Source: Agrocybe praecox (lineage: Eukaryota > Basidiomycota > Agaricomycetes > Agaricales > Agrocybaceae). From it: a DNA stretch of 64,000 nucleotides. Numbering within the stretch: position 1 is the first letter of the stretch; every line of letters starts with the position of its first letter. Both the position numbers and the translations under genes were made by a program. This document shows, piece by piece, positions 32,939 to 44,119 of this stretch. Location: positions 372,001 through 436,000 of the forward strand of contig OZ024850.1 in the NCBI GenBank assembly GCA_964017145.1, given 5' to 3'. Under the pieces are notes generated by a model. It did not search any database. It worked only from the letters and a program-made list of their open reading frames with translations, and had not been told where the DNA came from.

Positions 32939-34476
32939 GATGCATGATATGCCCTAAAGCCCCGCTCAGGGTCTGGTGACTCTCTAGCCGTGGTAAGTAT
33001 CTCCTGATGTTTCGAATTGCTAAGAAGAGGGTACAAAGTGAGCAATGGTAGTACGCGATGCAGAAAAGAAGAGTTGAAATAGGAGGAGGTTTATATGAAT
33101 CTAGTGCTGCTGAGTAGTCATTGTGGTGTGTGAAGCTTGAAGCTTGAAGGGTGATTGTGAGTCTCGAAGGCGTGCATTGTTGGATTCACTGACGCCTCCT
33201 CTTATAGTGACCTGTCGCGGCTCCACGGCTCCGAGTCTCGGCCGTGCTCACCATCGCGTCTAATCTGTTTTCTCCTGAAAGGCTTCTAGTTGATGAACGA
33301 ATGACTCCTCACTACGACGCTAGGCACAGATGAAGAGTACGCCAAGTATTCGAATGGCAAATTTCGCTACAGGAAGTGGACGTGCATCAACGAACATGTT
33401 TCAAATGTGGGCATAAAAGATAAGACAGCGGTATCTTGTTCAATCCACGCTCTATGTCTCTCCCAAACAAGAGATGAAAGGACAGTCAACAGGAGCTTCG
33501 GTTCTTACACGCTCTCATCTGGTGTAGGGGACACATGCAGTGAACCTTAAAGCAGTGTTTCTATTATGTTTCTCACCTTCTGCAACATGTTTCCCTCCTC
33601 TGGCTTTCTCTCGACTGCGGGGCTATCGCCATCTCAACGCAATAAACTGCTCTGAGGCTTCCTCGCAGTTGATATTTATAGGCATTAACTTGGGACGGTA
33701 ATGTTTGTGTTTGATCACATAAATCTGAAGGCCATCCCATATCACATCACCAACCAAAGGCCGCCGCAGGCACCTTTTCTGCTACTGGCTAACTTTGAGG
33801 CAAGATCAACTCTAGCTGTAAGTTGTTGCTCGTTGGATGAGGAATGATGCCGAGGCGGCTTTATGCCACAAACAAAGCTTCAGTTAAGCGTCCGGAGAAA
33901 ACATGCAAGTTGCATAACGTGTTTTCTTATACATGCATTGCATCGGTTCATCGTGAGTCCCTCTTACTCGCGTGAAATTTAATAAACTAACCTTTTGCTA
34001 CGTGTATCGTAGACGTCGGTGTCTTCAATGCGAGCAACTTTCGTCACTGAAAACTCCCGCAAAATATACTCGTCAACTTTGAACTCAAAAAATCTCAGAA
34101 TCTCACCTAGAAATCTTGTTTATCTGACAATTACGCGATGCTTAATCGCCTCCTCACTCAATTACTTGTCGGCCGAAATCGATATTTGAGCGAAAGAGAT
34201 GCCTATAGAAGGCATACACCTGGCACTTTAAGCCCCCCTTGCTAAAGGAAAGAAGCCACCCAATCGATAATGTGAGTTTCCTAATTCAATGGTATCTTCC
34301 CATCGCATGGGTTTCGCAAACGCATGTCGTGCTCGTGGTTGGCCCAAAGCTGCCTGGCCGGCTATTCTTATCGTACGGAATGTTTCGACCTGCTGCTCGT
34401 GCCGAAAAATATATTAATCCGCTCGACTATATGAACTCGAGTGGGAAGAAATTTTGAAAAAAAAAAAACTCAGTAC
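32939..34476. other. Gene-free stretch upstream of MFS transporter 1
   Basis: No gene is recognised in about 1.5 kb. Just before it, at 32699-32719, the heptamer acaggtc is repeated three times. Otherwise the sequence looks unique. Confidence 0.45.
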
Positions 34477-34540
34477 CTTTCTTCTCCTATCTTCTACCCC
34501 ACCCAATTCTCCGGCCTTTCTTCTGCTTTCACTTTCTCAA
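34477..34540 (+). promoter_or_regulatory. CT-rich leader of MFS transporter 1
   Basis: The 64 bases before the ATG at 34541 are strongly pyrimidine-rich (tttcttctcctatcttctac and similar), a common feature near transcription start sites of fungal genes. Confidence 0.45.
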
Positions 34541-36333
34541 ATGTCGTCGAATTCGACTCTTAATGGCGACGTTGAAGCACTCCCTACTATCGAGAAGGAA
34601 AAAGAAAAAGTCACTGTTGACTCCGTCGGCCCTGTCCCTTCTACAGACCTAGGATTTCTGCCAATCCCCGTCCGTCTACGATACACCCCTGGACAAAGAT
34701 TCGACTTCGGCATATGGATGAATTGCGGGATCAGCTTGGCCGCTACGTTCCGTGAGTCAATATCCTTATCTCGGCTTTAATGATTCCGATCCTGACATGG
34801 CATATCTATTTCCAGTGATATCAAATTTGTATTATTGTCAGCCGTTACTGAGTAAGAATTTGTACGGGTTTTAGCCCATTGCATCGACTCTAATCCATTC
34901 CATGTAGTTCAAATGGCACAATCATTCGAGGTATCATATGAAGATATTTCAAGGTAAATATATTCTTTTTGCGACTGTTAACTTGAGTGAAATTAACAAC
35001 CCATGACGGTAGAATACCAACCTTGATTCAGACCGGGTATGCAGATTCTCCTTTAAAGCTTCTGAAGAACGGCAAGGTGATTTGTAACCCGTAAATTTAG
35101 ATATGCCGCCGGTCTCTTTTTTATATGCCCTCTAGGAGATCTTGTGCGCCGAAGGCAGTTGATTCTTCTTCTCGTTTTTACGACTGCCTCTCTGACAATC
35201 GGCCTCGCGGTCAGCAAAAGCCTTCTCACATTCGAAATCCTCAGCTTCTTCATCGGTTTGACTAATATATCTCCGCAAATCCTGGTCCCTCTGGCCGCGG
35301 ATCTCGCGCGTCCCGAACAACGCTCTTTTGCGTACTCTATCGTACTCACCGGCATGCTGTCAGGTGTCCTTCTAGCGCGCGTGCTTGCAGGTGTCATTGG
35401 AGAGTTTGTTTCCTGGCGTATAGTCTACTACATGGCAATCGGCGCACAGTACTTCATTGTCGTCGTATGTTACTTCATCATCCCCGATTACCCCGCTAAG
35501 AACAAAGACATGACGTACTGGGGTATAATTTGGAGTATGCTGAAATACTCTGTGACGGAACCTATGATGGTTCAAATTGAGATCATGTCTATTGCGACAA
35601 GCGCTTGCTTTTCAAGCTACTGGGTGACCCTGACCTTTTTACTAGGTGGTTCCCCGTATAATTATTCGACGTGAGTGTCTCTTTGCCTCGGAATGTTGTC
35701 TTCTCACAGACTTTCAAGGTTGGCAATTGGACTTTTCGGTCTCTTAGGACTTGCTGGGATGGCAATGGGGCCATTGGCTGGACGCTTAGTCGACAAGATG
35801 TCTCCGTGGTACGGTATGCTAATTTCAACGATATTGCTTGTCGTATTTCAGGTCGTACAAGTAGTTGGTGCTGGGATTAGCATTGCGGCGGTTGTTATTG
35901 CGTGCTTAGGACTGGATGCGATCAGACAGATGCAAAATGTCTCTATAATAGGGTTAATGTTTACGTGCGGCTCTTACTTCGGAATCCCTTCTTTTTTTGT
36001 CTTAACTAACTTGCTCCGGTGTTATTTTCAGCCTTAACATGTCGGCGATATCCCGTTTGAACGCACTTTTTGTCTTGTCGGTAAGCAAATACTTTATTGC
36101 AATCGTATATGTACTGACCCGATTTGTAGTACTATATCGGTCAACTAACTGGCACGTCCGTCGGTACGCTGGTTTTCGTCGACCATGGTTGGCGCGCAAG
36201 TGCAGTGTTAGGATTGGCTTTGTACGGTTTCCAGATCTTCATAATCCTACTCAGGGGTCCCCACTGCCAGAGGCGTACCTGGTTTGGATACGAGGGAGGT
36301 TTGAGTATGCGAAAAGAAGAAGACGTAGAGTAG
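34541..36333 (+). CDS. Major facilitator superfamily transporter 1
   Basis: Eight exons (34541..34751, 34816..34851, 34908..34953, 35013..35036, 35101..35670, 35719..35952, 36032..36080, 36130..36333) join in frame to 457 residues. The loop between TM2 and TM3 is FFICPLGDLVRRRQLILLL, the MFS GxLxDRxGRR-type motif. The protein has about 12 hydrophobic segments; TM4-TM5 read FAYSIVLTGMLSGVLLARVLAGVIG. The hydrophilic N-terminus of about 55 residues is acidic and Lys-rich. It resembles the DHA1-type drug/organic-anion exporters and bacterial YgaY/NepI-like members of MFS_1. It is probably a plasma-membrane proton antiporter; the substrate cannot be inferred. The exon 6 acceptor could be 35719 or 35710, a 3-residue difference; 35719 gives a normal 48-nt intron. 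Confidence 0.87.
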
Positions 36334-37402
36334 AAAATAGGCGCAGAAAGATGACATTCCGTGACTCACCTGATCATATGGATCAACGATTACATTTGCG
36401 ACATATCACTCTAAAACTGATCTGTACATTTATGTAGATATTCTCTGTCGACGCAGATAGACCTTGTATAACCATAGCTAATATTTTCACTCATGTTCAA
36501 GGGTAGAAGTACTGTAAAATAAAACAGACTTATTCCGGCAACAAAATCGTTGAACAAAATCACAGCATATAATTAGCAAGTCAATTTTTTTAACCAATTG
36601 GTGGCGCGGTGTTTGAATTTGCGAGCTGGACACTAAGCGCTGATCAAGCGCTGACCGAAAACCCAACTCCGTTGACCATCATGTATCAATATCTCAATAA
36701 GCATCAATAAGCATCAGTACCCAGTTACTTAGCACATAGTGGACAGAAGGAAACAAGAAGACATCAAGATATATGACGATTGCCCCACCCGACAAGACGT
36801 GAACGCCTCGCTGACTGAGGAGAGGAACGCTTCGGGCGTGCCTCAGCAGTACACAGAGTGTTCATGGAGACGGGCGCAGTGTCCTGCCAGTAGATAGGTG
36901 CATTATGTCCTAGTCAGTTAACCAGTGACATAACATTGCACGAGCAGCAGCAGCAGTGCATCCTTCAGCTCTGAATAAGTACAGGCGGGCGCCGATATCT
37001 ACCTGTATATCAGAAATACATCCTAATATACACACGGTTGCGTGTATATGTTGACCTGTATTCAACCCGTATTTCCTAGATACGGCCCGAATCCCCGATA
37101 CCTGTATCATACAGGTATCGGCCATACTATATATGGAAAGCCCGAGCCTGTGGCTTCGACATACGGGGTAATAAATGCACGCAACCTGTTACGAGACCTG
37201 AGGAACGAAGGAATCGTCTTAAGCTGATGATGTTTTGACCTCTATTACCCGGTCACGTTTTGATACCGGTTATGATTGTTGCCGAGAAAGAAGAAAAAAT
37301 TGAAAAAACCCCTAGAAAACTTTCGCTCAACAAAACATGGTGATTTTTATGAGCGAACATCAGGCGTAGATGTTATAATGATATACAAATCCTCAGTAGC
37401 TT
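36334..37402. other. Spacer with a perfect hairpin
   Basis: No gene is seen. It contains the palindrome at 37095-37121 and several AT-rich stretches. Confidence 0.45.
37095..37121. repeat. Perfect 12-bp palindrome
   Basis: Arms CCGATACCTGTA and TACAGGTATCGG around the loop TCA. It could form a 12-bp stem. A weaker inverted pair (atatacac/gtgtatat) lies at 37026-37049. Confidence 0.8.
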
Positions 37403-37589
37403 CCCTAAAACGTTTGTTCACAAATGACAGTAATTACCCTTGTTGGATAAATAATTCATACACAGAGACCCACGAACTAGAGCATTTAGATTATGAATAA
37501 ATATTACTACAACTTATCTATAGCACACCTTCAATAAATAACACAGACTTATAATCAACTTATAATAAATTTATACGTACTCTGTCACT

Positions 37590-37785
37590 ACAATAAATTG
37601 ACGGGTATTTATCCATCCCTTGGGACAATAAATCCGCGCCTGTTTATTCATCTGTTGGTACAATAAATCCACGTGTATTTATTCGTTTGTCGGGACGATA
37701 AATCCACGCGCATTTATGCATCCTTTGGGACCATAAATCTACGCATGTTTATCCATCCCCTGGGTCGATAAATCCATGCGCTTGG
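37590..37785 (+). repeat. Left array of ~35-bp repeats (ataaatccacgcg units)
   Basis: About five degenerate units of the form ctttGGGACaATAAATCCACGCGcaTTTATtcatc. It is part of the left inverted arm of the element. Confidence 0.75.
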
Positions 37786-39104
37786 TCAATTCGGTCATTT
37801 CCGAGACGCATCAAAGACGCTCGTCTGGGCCCTGCGGCGCATGCCGGCGGCCGTGCCCACATCATTTTCACATTTCATAGTCCGATTGAGTTCCGCTTGG
37901 GGTTGGAGCTTAGGAAAAACAAAAACACAACAAATAAACAAAATGGCACATTTACACTACAAGCGTATCTGATATACAGAAGAATATTTTATTACTGGAG
38001 AGGTCCCAATCAGAATGACCATCTGGGTGCCCACCCGGCCGATATGCATCCCATGCGGCAAATGCCGCAATATGCGCCATTCAACGTGACGGGCCGCTGT
38101 ACCGTCATGTGTCTTGGGAGATTAGAACTGAAAAATAACAAAATAACAATGGAGGTTCATATGTATTATATTATGCCCAAATAAATACATTTATGTGTAC
38201 AGTAAAATTATACCTTTCAAATAATATACTTTCCAGGGTGACTAGGCTACAAATGAGTAAAGGTCAGAATGGTGCTCAAATGTGTCCGTACTCAAACACG
38301 ATTTACATGGATAGACTTGAATGATGATCATGGGTTGGCCACAATCTGCCCACATAAAATTTAAAAAGATGGTGTTTAATCATGGGTGAAGGCAAAAAGA
38401 TATACTATTATGAGAGCTATGGTGGAGATCAATTCGATGCAATATAGAAAGAGTAATAAATTGTCGCAAATTTGCCTAAGCCGTTATCACATGCTACGAC
38501 GCCTTAAAACGGACTAAAGTTACCAAAACGAATCTAAGCCATTAAAACACAGCAAGTCCTTCAATTCGCCCGCCAGCGCAGACCTGTTACGACGGGCCGG
38601 GTTATCTATGACTAATCGGAACACATTTTAAACGGCATTTAACGGCATGTCATTATAACGTGCTTCGGAATTTTCCGACATAAAGTATGTTGTGAAGTAC
38701 ATCGGCCATTAAAGAGTCTAAACAAGATGCTCATGGTGAGTATAAAATCTACAAGAGTAAAAAAAGACAGGATCAAATAAATATAGAGTAATCACACCCC
38801 AGCCTAATCTATGAAAAGGTTGAACCATTTTTGCAGCAGTAAAATAACGGGAAAGCAAAGTTTGGTACCGGGAATCTCTGATATTTGCTTAAATCTTCCT
38901 CTTGCGCTTATGTATGGCTCTATATACATAAAGTAAGAGCAAATATGAGGTTAACAGCTACCATAGCAAATTAAAATAGTGCAAGACAAGATCATTTTCA
39001 GCTAAGGATTCAGAAATACAGAGAAACAGGTAGGCAAATGATGTAGGTGTGGCGTGCGCCGCAGGGAAAGACGAGCGTCTGTGTCTCGGAAATGTCCGAA
39101 ATGA

Positions 39105-39240
39105 TCAAAATAAGTCCCGAGGGATGAATAAATGCACGTAGATTTATTGTCCCAAGTGATGGATAAACGCGCGTGGATTTATCAATCCAGGAGATGTATA
39201 AATACGTGTGAATTTATTGTGCCATTGCGAGAGTATAATT
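39105..39240 (-). repeat. Right array of ~35-bp repeats, inverted relative to the left array
   Basis: Three to four units of the form gtcccgaGGGATgaATAAAtgCACGTagATTTAT, which are the reverse complement of the left-array units. Confidence 0.75.
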
Positions 39241-39383
39241 TTATTATAAGTCTGCGTTATTTATTGAAGGGACGTCATGGATAAAAATTACTAATGTTTA
39301 TTCAAGTGTTTTGTGCTGGTATGCGTATGGATTATTTATCCAACCTCAGGAACAACTGTCATTTGTGAACAAACGTTTTAGGG

Positions 39384-40053
39384 CAGTTACTGTTATTTAT
39401 ATATGAGTCCTACAATATCTGGTGCGAACATGTACCTTCACCCTTGACTCCTTCCTGTCTTGCACTGTGCATATAAGAGCGAGATTAAGTTCTCCATCAT
39501 CTTATTCTCTTTTTTTTTTTTGGCCTACATACGCCATGCCCATAACATATGAATACCACATTTTATACTCCGCTCGAAAACAGGTCTCGTAACTGCCAGC
39601 TCCGCTTGGCCCATCAAAACTCAAGTATTTATTGACCTGAGAAACAGGTATCGGTGCCTACCGTGATAACACTTCAGCTGAACTGAAATTGCGTGTATTG
39701 AGTCACTTCTTGTCTTGTCGCTTCTAAAACCAAGTTCGCAGGTCACGTAATGATATCTCTTTGGACCGAGTCGCGACCTTATCTTACCCATCTTAAAGAA
39801 AGCAATCGACAATCCAAACGCTCCAGAAACACAAAATCGGTGCCTAGTAATCTTTATCTAATTGCAATCTTTCTGGCGCTCTAGTATGTATCATAAAAGA
39901 ATTATATTACTATATTCAAGATTATTTTTGTTGATGTTTTCGACGTATAATCTAATCTTAACAATAAATATAGGGCATATATATAAACCCCTTCATACTA
40001 TAAATATCTACCAGTTATTTTGATCGCCACATAGGGTGCCAAAATGATATCAG
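39384..40053. other. Spacer downstream of MFS transporter 2
   Basis: AT-rich. It holds the 3' flank of the minus-strand transporter. Nothing else is recognised. Confidence 0.45.
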
Positions 40054-42495
40054 CTAAGGTTTTCCGACGTTTATGGAGGCCACGGTATCCGATCTGAGGG
40101 CACGCTCCTTCTCGTAAGCCTCTGCTTCCTCTCTCCATTGCATGCCTTTCCACCACAAAAGCAGAATGATGAGACTGTTGAGTAGAAGAAGTCCGGCGAA
40201 GACGGTATACATCCAACCTGTAAGTTATAAGGTTAGTTCAAGAAAATCAGATACTGCAAGAAAATACCCACCATCTCCGAGGTTGTCCTTGGAAACAGAA
40301 AAAGTCAATTCTAAAAATAGAAGGAACACTTGGGGAGTGCATGCTCACCTGCAAGGGAACGGCGGCTTCTATGGATGCGAATGCAAACATGCCGCGGAAG
40401 GCGCTATTCGCCGCGACAGCGGTTGATGACCTCCCGGCATTTGCATCGACGACGTAAGCCAAGGTGCTGGCATAGATCCAGCTACGGAGTGTATAGTAAG
40501 ATAACTAGTTTGAGATAGTCAGATGTGTAGGAAACTTACACGTTGAAGAAACCTCCGAAAAAGAGGAAGACACAAAGGGGTGCCAAATGTTGGATAAGGT
40601 GACAGAGCCATCCAAACCCGAGAACAAATGGAGGCAAGACAATCAAGCCGATAACAGTGCTTCGAAGGCGCATCTTGAAAAAGAAAGGTTCGAACATTTC
40701 AGTACCCAAAGTGAGAAGGTGGATAAGATGCGGATTATTGACTCACTTCCGGATAGCTTACACCTCCGTTAGCCTCCCTAAGACGCCCAAGTGCCCTGTC
40801 AGACCACCATCCTCCAAGAACACTTCCGAATACGCTTCCTAAAAGGGACTTAGATGCGGACGAATTATAAAAAACATATGGCCACTTACCAGCACCGACG
40901 GTAATCGTGACCAAGCCAATTTTGAGCGGACTGAAACCGTAAGAGTTCGCGAGCCTTCGGGATGTCGCGTAAGGGAGTAGGAAGGAAAATGCGTATAGGA
41001 GACCTATTAAGCAGTGTTAGAAAGAGCCGAATTTGGAGAAAGCCATAGCTTACCAGAAGACAGGAGGATTAATACATTATTCTTCCTTCGGAGGACGCGC
41101 ACGAGGGGTTTTAGCGGATTAACATCTCTTAACGTTAAAGTGACTGTAGGAAGGTCGGATTTAATATCGTCTTCGTGGACGGCCTTCTCAAGGCTCTTCT
41201 CGATGTCAACAGCTATGTCGGAGTTGTTAGATTTTATACACCCGATTCCGGCAGATTTTGACGCTTTCGTGTTGGCGCGGCTAACAGAAGGTGGTGTGGC
41301 GCTTCGAAGACGCTTCCTCAGTACGTTTTGATAGGTCAAGCTGCGTTCGCATCTAAATGTGTCTTTGAAAAACACGACAAAGGCTGTCCAACAAACGCCG
41401 GCGATAATCGCGAGGAACCAGAAGATTGAACGCCAGCCAAAGAATGTGGTGAGAACACCTCCAAAAATGGGACCGAGGGACTACCAAAAAGTGTGAGTGG
41501 GTAGAGAATACGGGAAGTAGACTTAAGTAGACTCACCGGCCCAATAAGAGCTGCAACGTAGTAGATACCCATCTGCGAGATGATGACTTAGCATCGCATA
41601 AAAGAAATGAGTTCATTATAACTAACCTTTCTGCCACGCTCTGCGGGCTCGAAGATATCAGCTAGTGTCGCAGATCCTATTGATGTAACAGCGCTTGATC
41701 TGGAAAAATAGAATTGTCAGTTTGGCTTGTCAGTCTTGATCCCGGCGAACTAACCCTGCAGCTTGGAGACACCGGAATCCAATAACACTAAAAATAAGGT
41801 CAATGTTGGGCGACACTATTGTACAGTATATAAAGCTTACGGCTCAATGTGCTTGCTGACAGCTACCACTATACTTCCAATCGTGAAAAGCGTAAGAGAG
41901 CTGACGTAAACTAACTATAAAGAAGGGTCAGAATTATAATATAGAGTGAGCGGGGTCAGAAGCGTGATTAGGTACTTTTCGTCCTTTGACTTCGCTCACG
42001 GCACTCCACACCAGGGGAAAAAGTCCTTGGACTAGAATATACATCGAAATGCTCAGACTAAATTGCGAACTGGTCGCGGGCAAGTCGGCTTCCATTTCAA
42101 CAACAGCGGCTATATGAGACATGTCAATAAATAGATAATGGGGCTATAAGTTGCAGCGCTTACGATTCTGGATATTTGCAGCGAGGGCAGCAACCATAGA
42201 AGCAAATGCTATGAGAACTAGAGTGGCATTCTGAGATTTCATTAGCCCTCAATTAATAATCGCTAATATAATAAACACTTACTTTACGCAAGGAAGACCA
42301 TTCTCGAGGGTCATTATGAACAGGCATATGCTCAATATCATAGGTCGGCTCGGGAACGACTGTAGAAGTCGTACTGAGAGCTACAGACGCTTCCGTTCGC
42401 GACCTAGGAAGGTGAGGCCTGGGAATTTCAGACACAGGCGGAATGAAATTGCGAGTGCTTTGGTCAACAATAGCACTAATATTCTTGAAAGCCAT
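40054..42495 (-). CDS. Major facilitator superfamily transporter 2 (DHA1 / multidrug type)
   Basis: Fourteen exons (42495..42283, 42230..42164, 42109..41976, 41914..41841, 41787..41755, 41699..41627, 41572..41537, 41480..41054, 41003..40890, 40838..40747, 40673..40540, 40481..40349, 40287..40272, 40217..40054) join in frame to 569 residues. After a hydrophilic N-terminus (about 70 residues, Ser/Thr/Pro-rich) comes TM1. Motif A reads VWSAVSEVKGRKLVYVSS, with GRK as in the DHA1 family, and motif C-like glycine/proline spacing appears in YYVAALIGPSLGPIFGG. A long cytosolic loop of about 110 residues with many Lys/Ser separates TM6 and TM7, as in Qdr/Dtr-type drug:H+ antiporters. The last segments are FAGLLLLNSLIILLWW and a charged tail. 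It is likely a plasma-membrane exporter, with substrate unknown. Exon 13 is only 16 nt. Confidence 0.9.
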
Positions 42496-44119
42496 GATAT
42501 GCCGTAAAAAAGTCGTAAGAAGAAGAAAAAAGAAATGAGAACAGTAGGCGCCGGAGGCTAGAGAGATATATGAAAGTGTCTTTGTATAAACCACACTCTA
42601 CGCCAAGATACAAGGTTTTATAGTAAATTCTTCAAACTACAGCCATGCAAAAAAGCAACAGCGTAAGAAAGCCTGGCAGTTCGTACGAGGTCACCGATCA
42701 GGCTCCTGCGCTTAAGCGGCGGTCCCTCGGCACGTAATGCTGGTGGTCCAGAGACCTTTTTCCATCAGCAAAAATACCTCCCTGTGTTTCCCATCATACA
42801 TCGTACATACGGCGCGAGAAAAATGAAGAACATGTAGGCCATCCGTCCGTATACAAGGTGGGAAATGGGACATGAAATGCATACATCAACATCAACTGCG
42901 AAAATGACAGCAAGAATCCGCATCATTGGCAAAATATCGTCAATATCTCGTAAAGAGTTTTCGAGAATGCCTCCTCAAGAAGCAGTCCTTCAAAAAATTA
43001 ATAGGATAATACAGCCAAAATGAGCGATATTCTATGAAGCAAGACATCATCGCAGTTAGTCATCGTTTTACGGCAGAGGAGGGACCAAAAAAAGATACCG
43101 CTGCAATGCATGTATGTATCCAAATATACGGTGCCGATCCTGGGGATAAGAAATCGTTCACCGAAATGAGATCGGCCCTAAGAGCAGATTGTGACGCAAA
43201 AAGCACTGTAGAGGCCATGCTATCCTCGAAATACGGGTCGCACTATATTCTGACTCGCGCCTGTATATGGAGGATTGTCCGTTCGAACAGGCTTGAGTGG
43301 CTCTGGTAGCCAAGGCCCCACTCAGTGATTGCCACAAGCTGGCTAGTCCAATTATAGGTCATCGAGAGTTATTTTCGCCTCTTGCCAGGGCTAATTATGT
43401 TACAGTACGCCTGCCGATCGAGTTTGCAGCAAAATCTAAGTGGATATCAGTTAGAGCGAGCCATGCCTCTGTCACCAACTACTAGAGATCTCTTAATAAG
43501 ATTAATCTCATTGGTCGAGGTCGAGGCATCTTCCATCGTCAACCCTTGCAGGATTCTTCTCCTGGCGGGCGGGGAAGACATGAAAAAGGGCAGTTTCTTC
43601 CATGTCCCTTACGATTCACCAGCCAAGACGAAGGTCGTAGACACTATTTGAGCGACGAAGAAGGCGTGGTTCGACTGACAACAAGTTCAGGCTTAACAAC
43701 ACGTTTTTTTAGATGTTGTGAAGACCGACGGGGGAATGTCGAAAAAACCGGTCGTGTTTGCGTAACGGAATCCATGAGGGACTGTTATATATAACGACCT
43801 CATCCGACGCACAATCCGACGAACGTTCGTACAATCCCTCGAAAATGAGAACACATTTTAATGTCGTAGTCGTTCTCGGGTGGAATTGCCGGAACATATG
43901 ATGTGACGGCAGAACACCTGTGTGGGAAGTGGGAGAACATAACAAGATATGGCACGAGAAGAGACGGAAGACCTTTACGGAAGAATCTGGAAGATCTGAA
44001 TGAAAGGGAACGGCTGGGAATAACCGCGGCTAAAACTGAGCTGACATCATGCCTTTAGATAGGTTGATAAGATTGGCAAATAAGGTTGACAAGAGAACAT
44101 GATACTCGATTATTGTTAC
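42496..44119. other. Spacer between MFS transporter 2 and RRP6
   Basis: The left part is the transporter promoter and the right part the RRP6 3' flank. Plus-strand open frames at 43034-43794 (up to 91 codons) overlap each other in different frames, show no domain, and have no convincing intron structure. Nothing else is recognised. Confidence 0.45.

Larger units (their letters stand above)
37403..39383. mobile_element. Long-inverted-repeat non-autonomous element, about 1.98 kb
   Basis: Both ends begin CCCTAAAACGTTTGTTCACA (then aatgacag). The inverted similarity continues inward through ggataaataat, arrays of a roughly 35-bp ataaatcc repeat, and a GC-rich inner boundary (gacgctcgtctgggccctgcggcgca on the left; mirrored at 39060-39090). 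The inverted arms are therefore about 330-450 bp, with about 1.2 kb of AT-rich interior. No transposase frame is seen. Long arms with internal repeats suggest a Mutator-like or foldback element. The flanks (cagtagctt on the left, cagttactg on the right) share only part of a possible 9-bp duplication, so the superfamily is uncertain. Confidence 0.65.

Noticed and set aside
43034..43794. Three overlapping plus-strand open frames (62-91 codons)
   Set aside because: They overlap one another in different frames, have no domain or plausible intron links, and sit in the spacer between two minus-strand genes.
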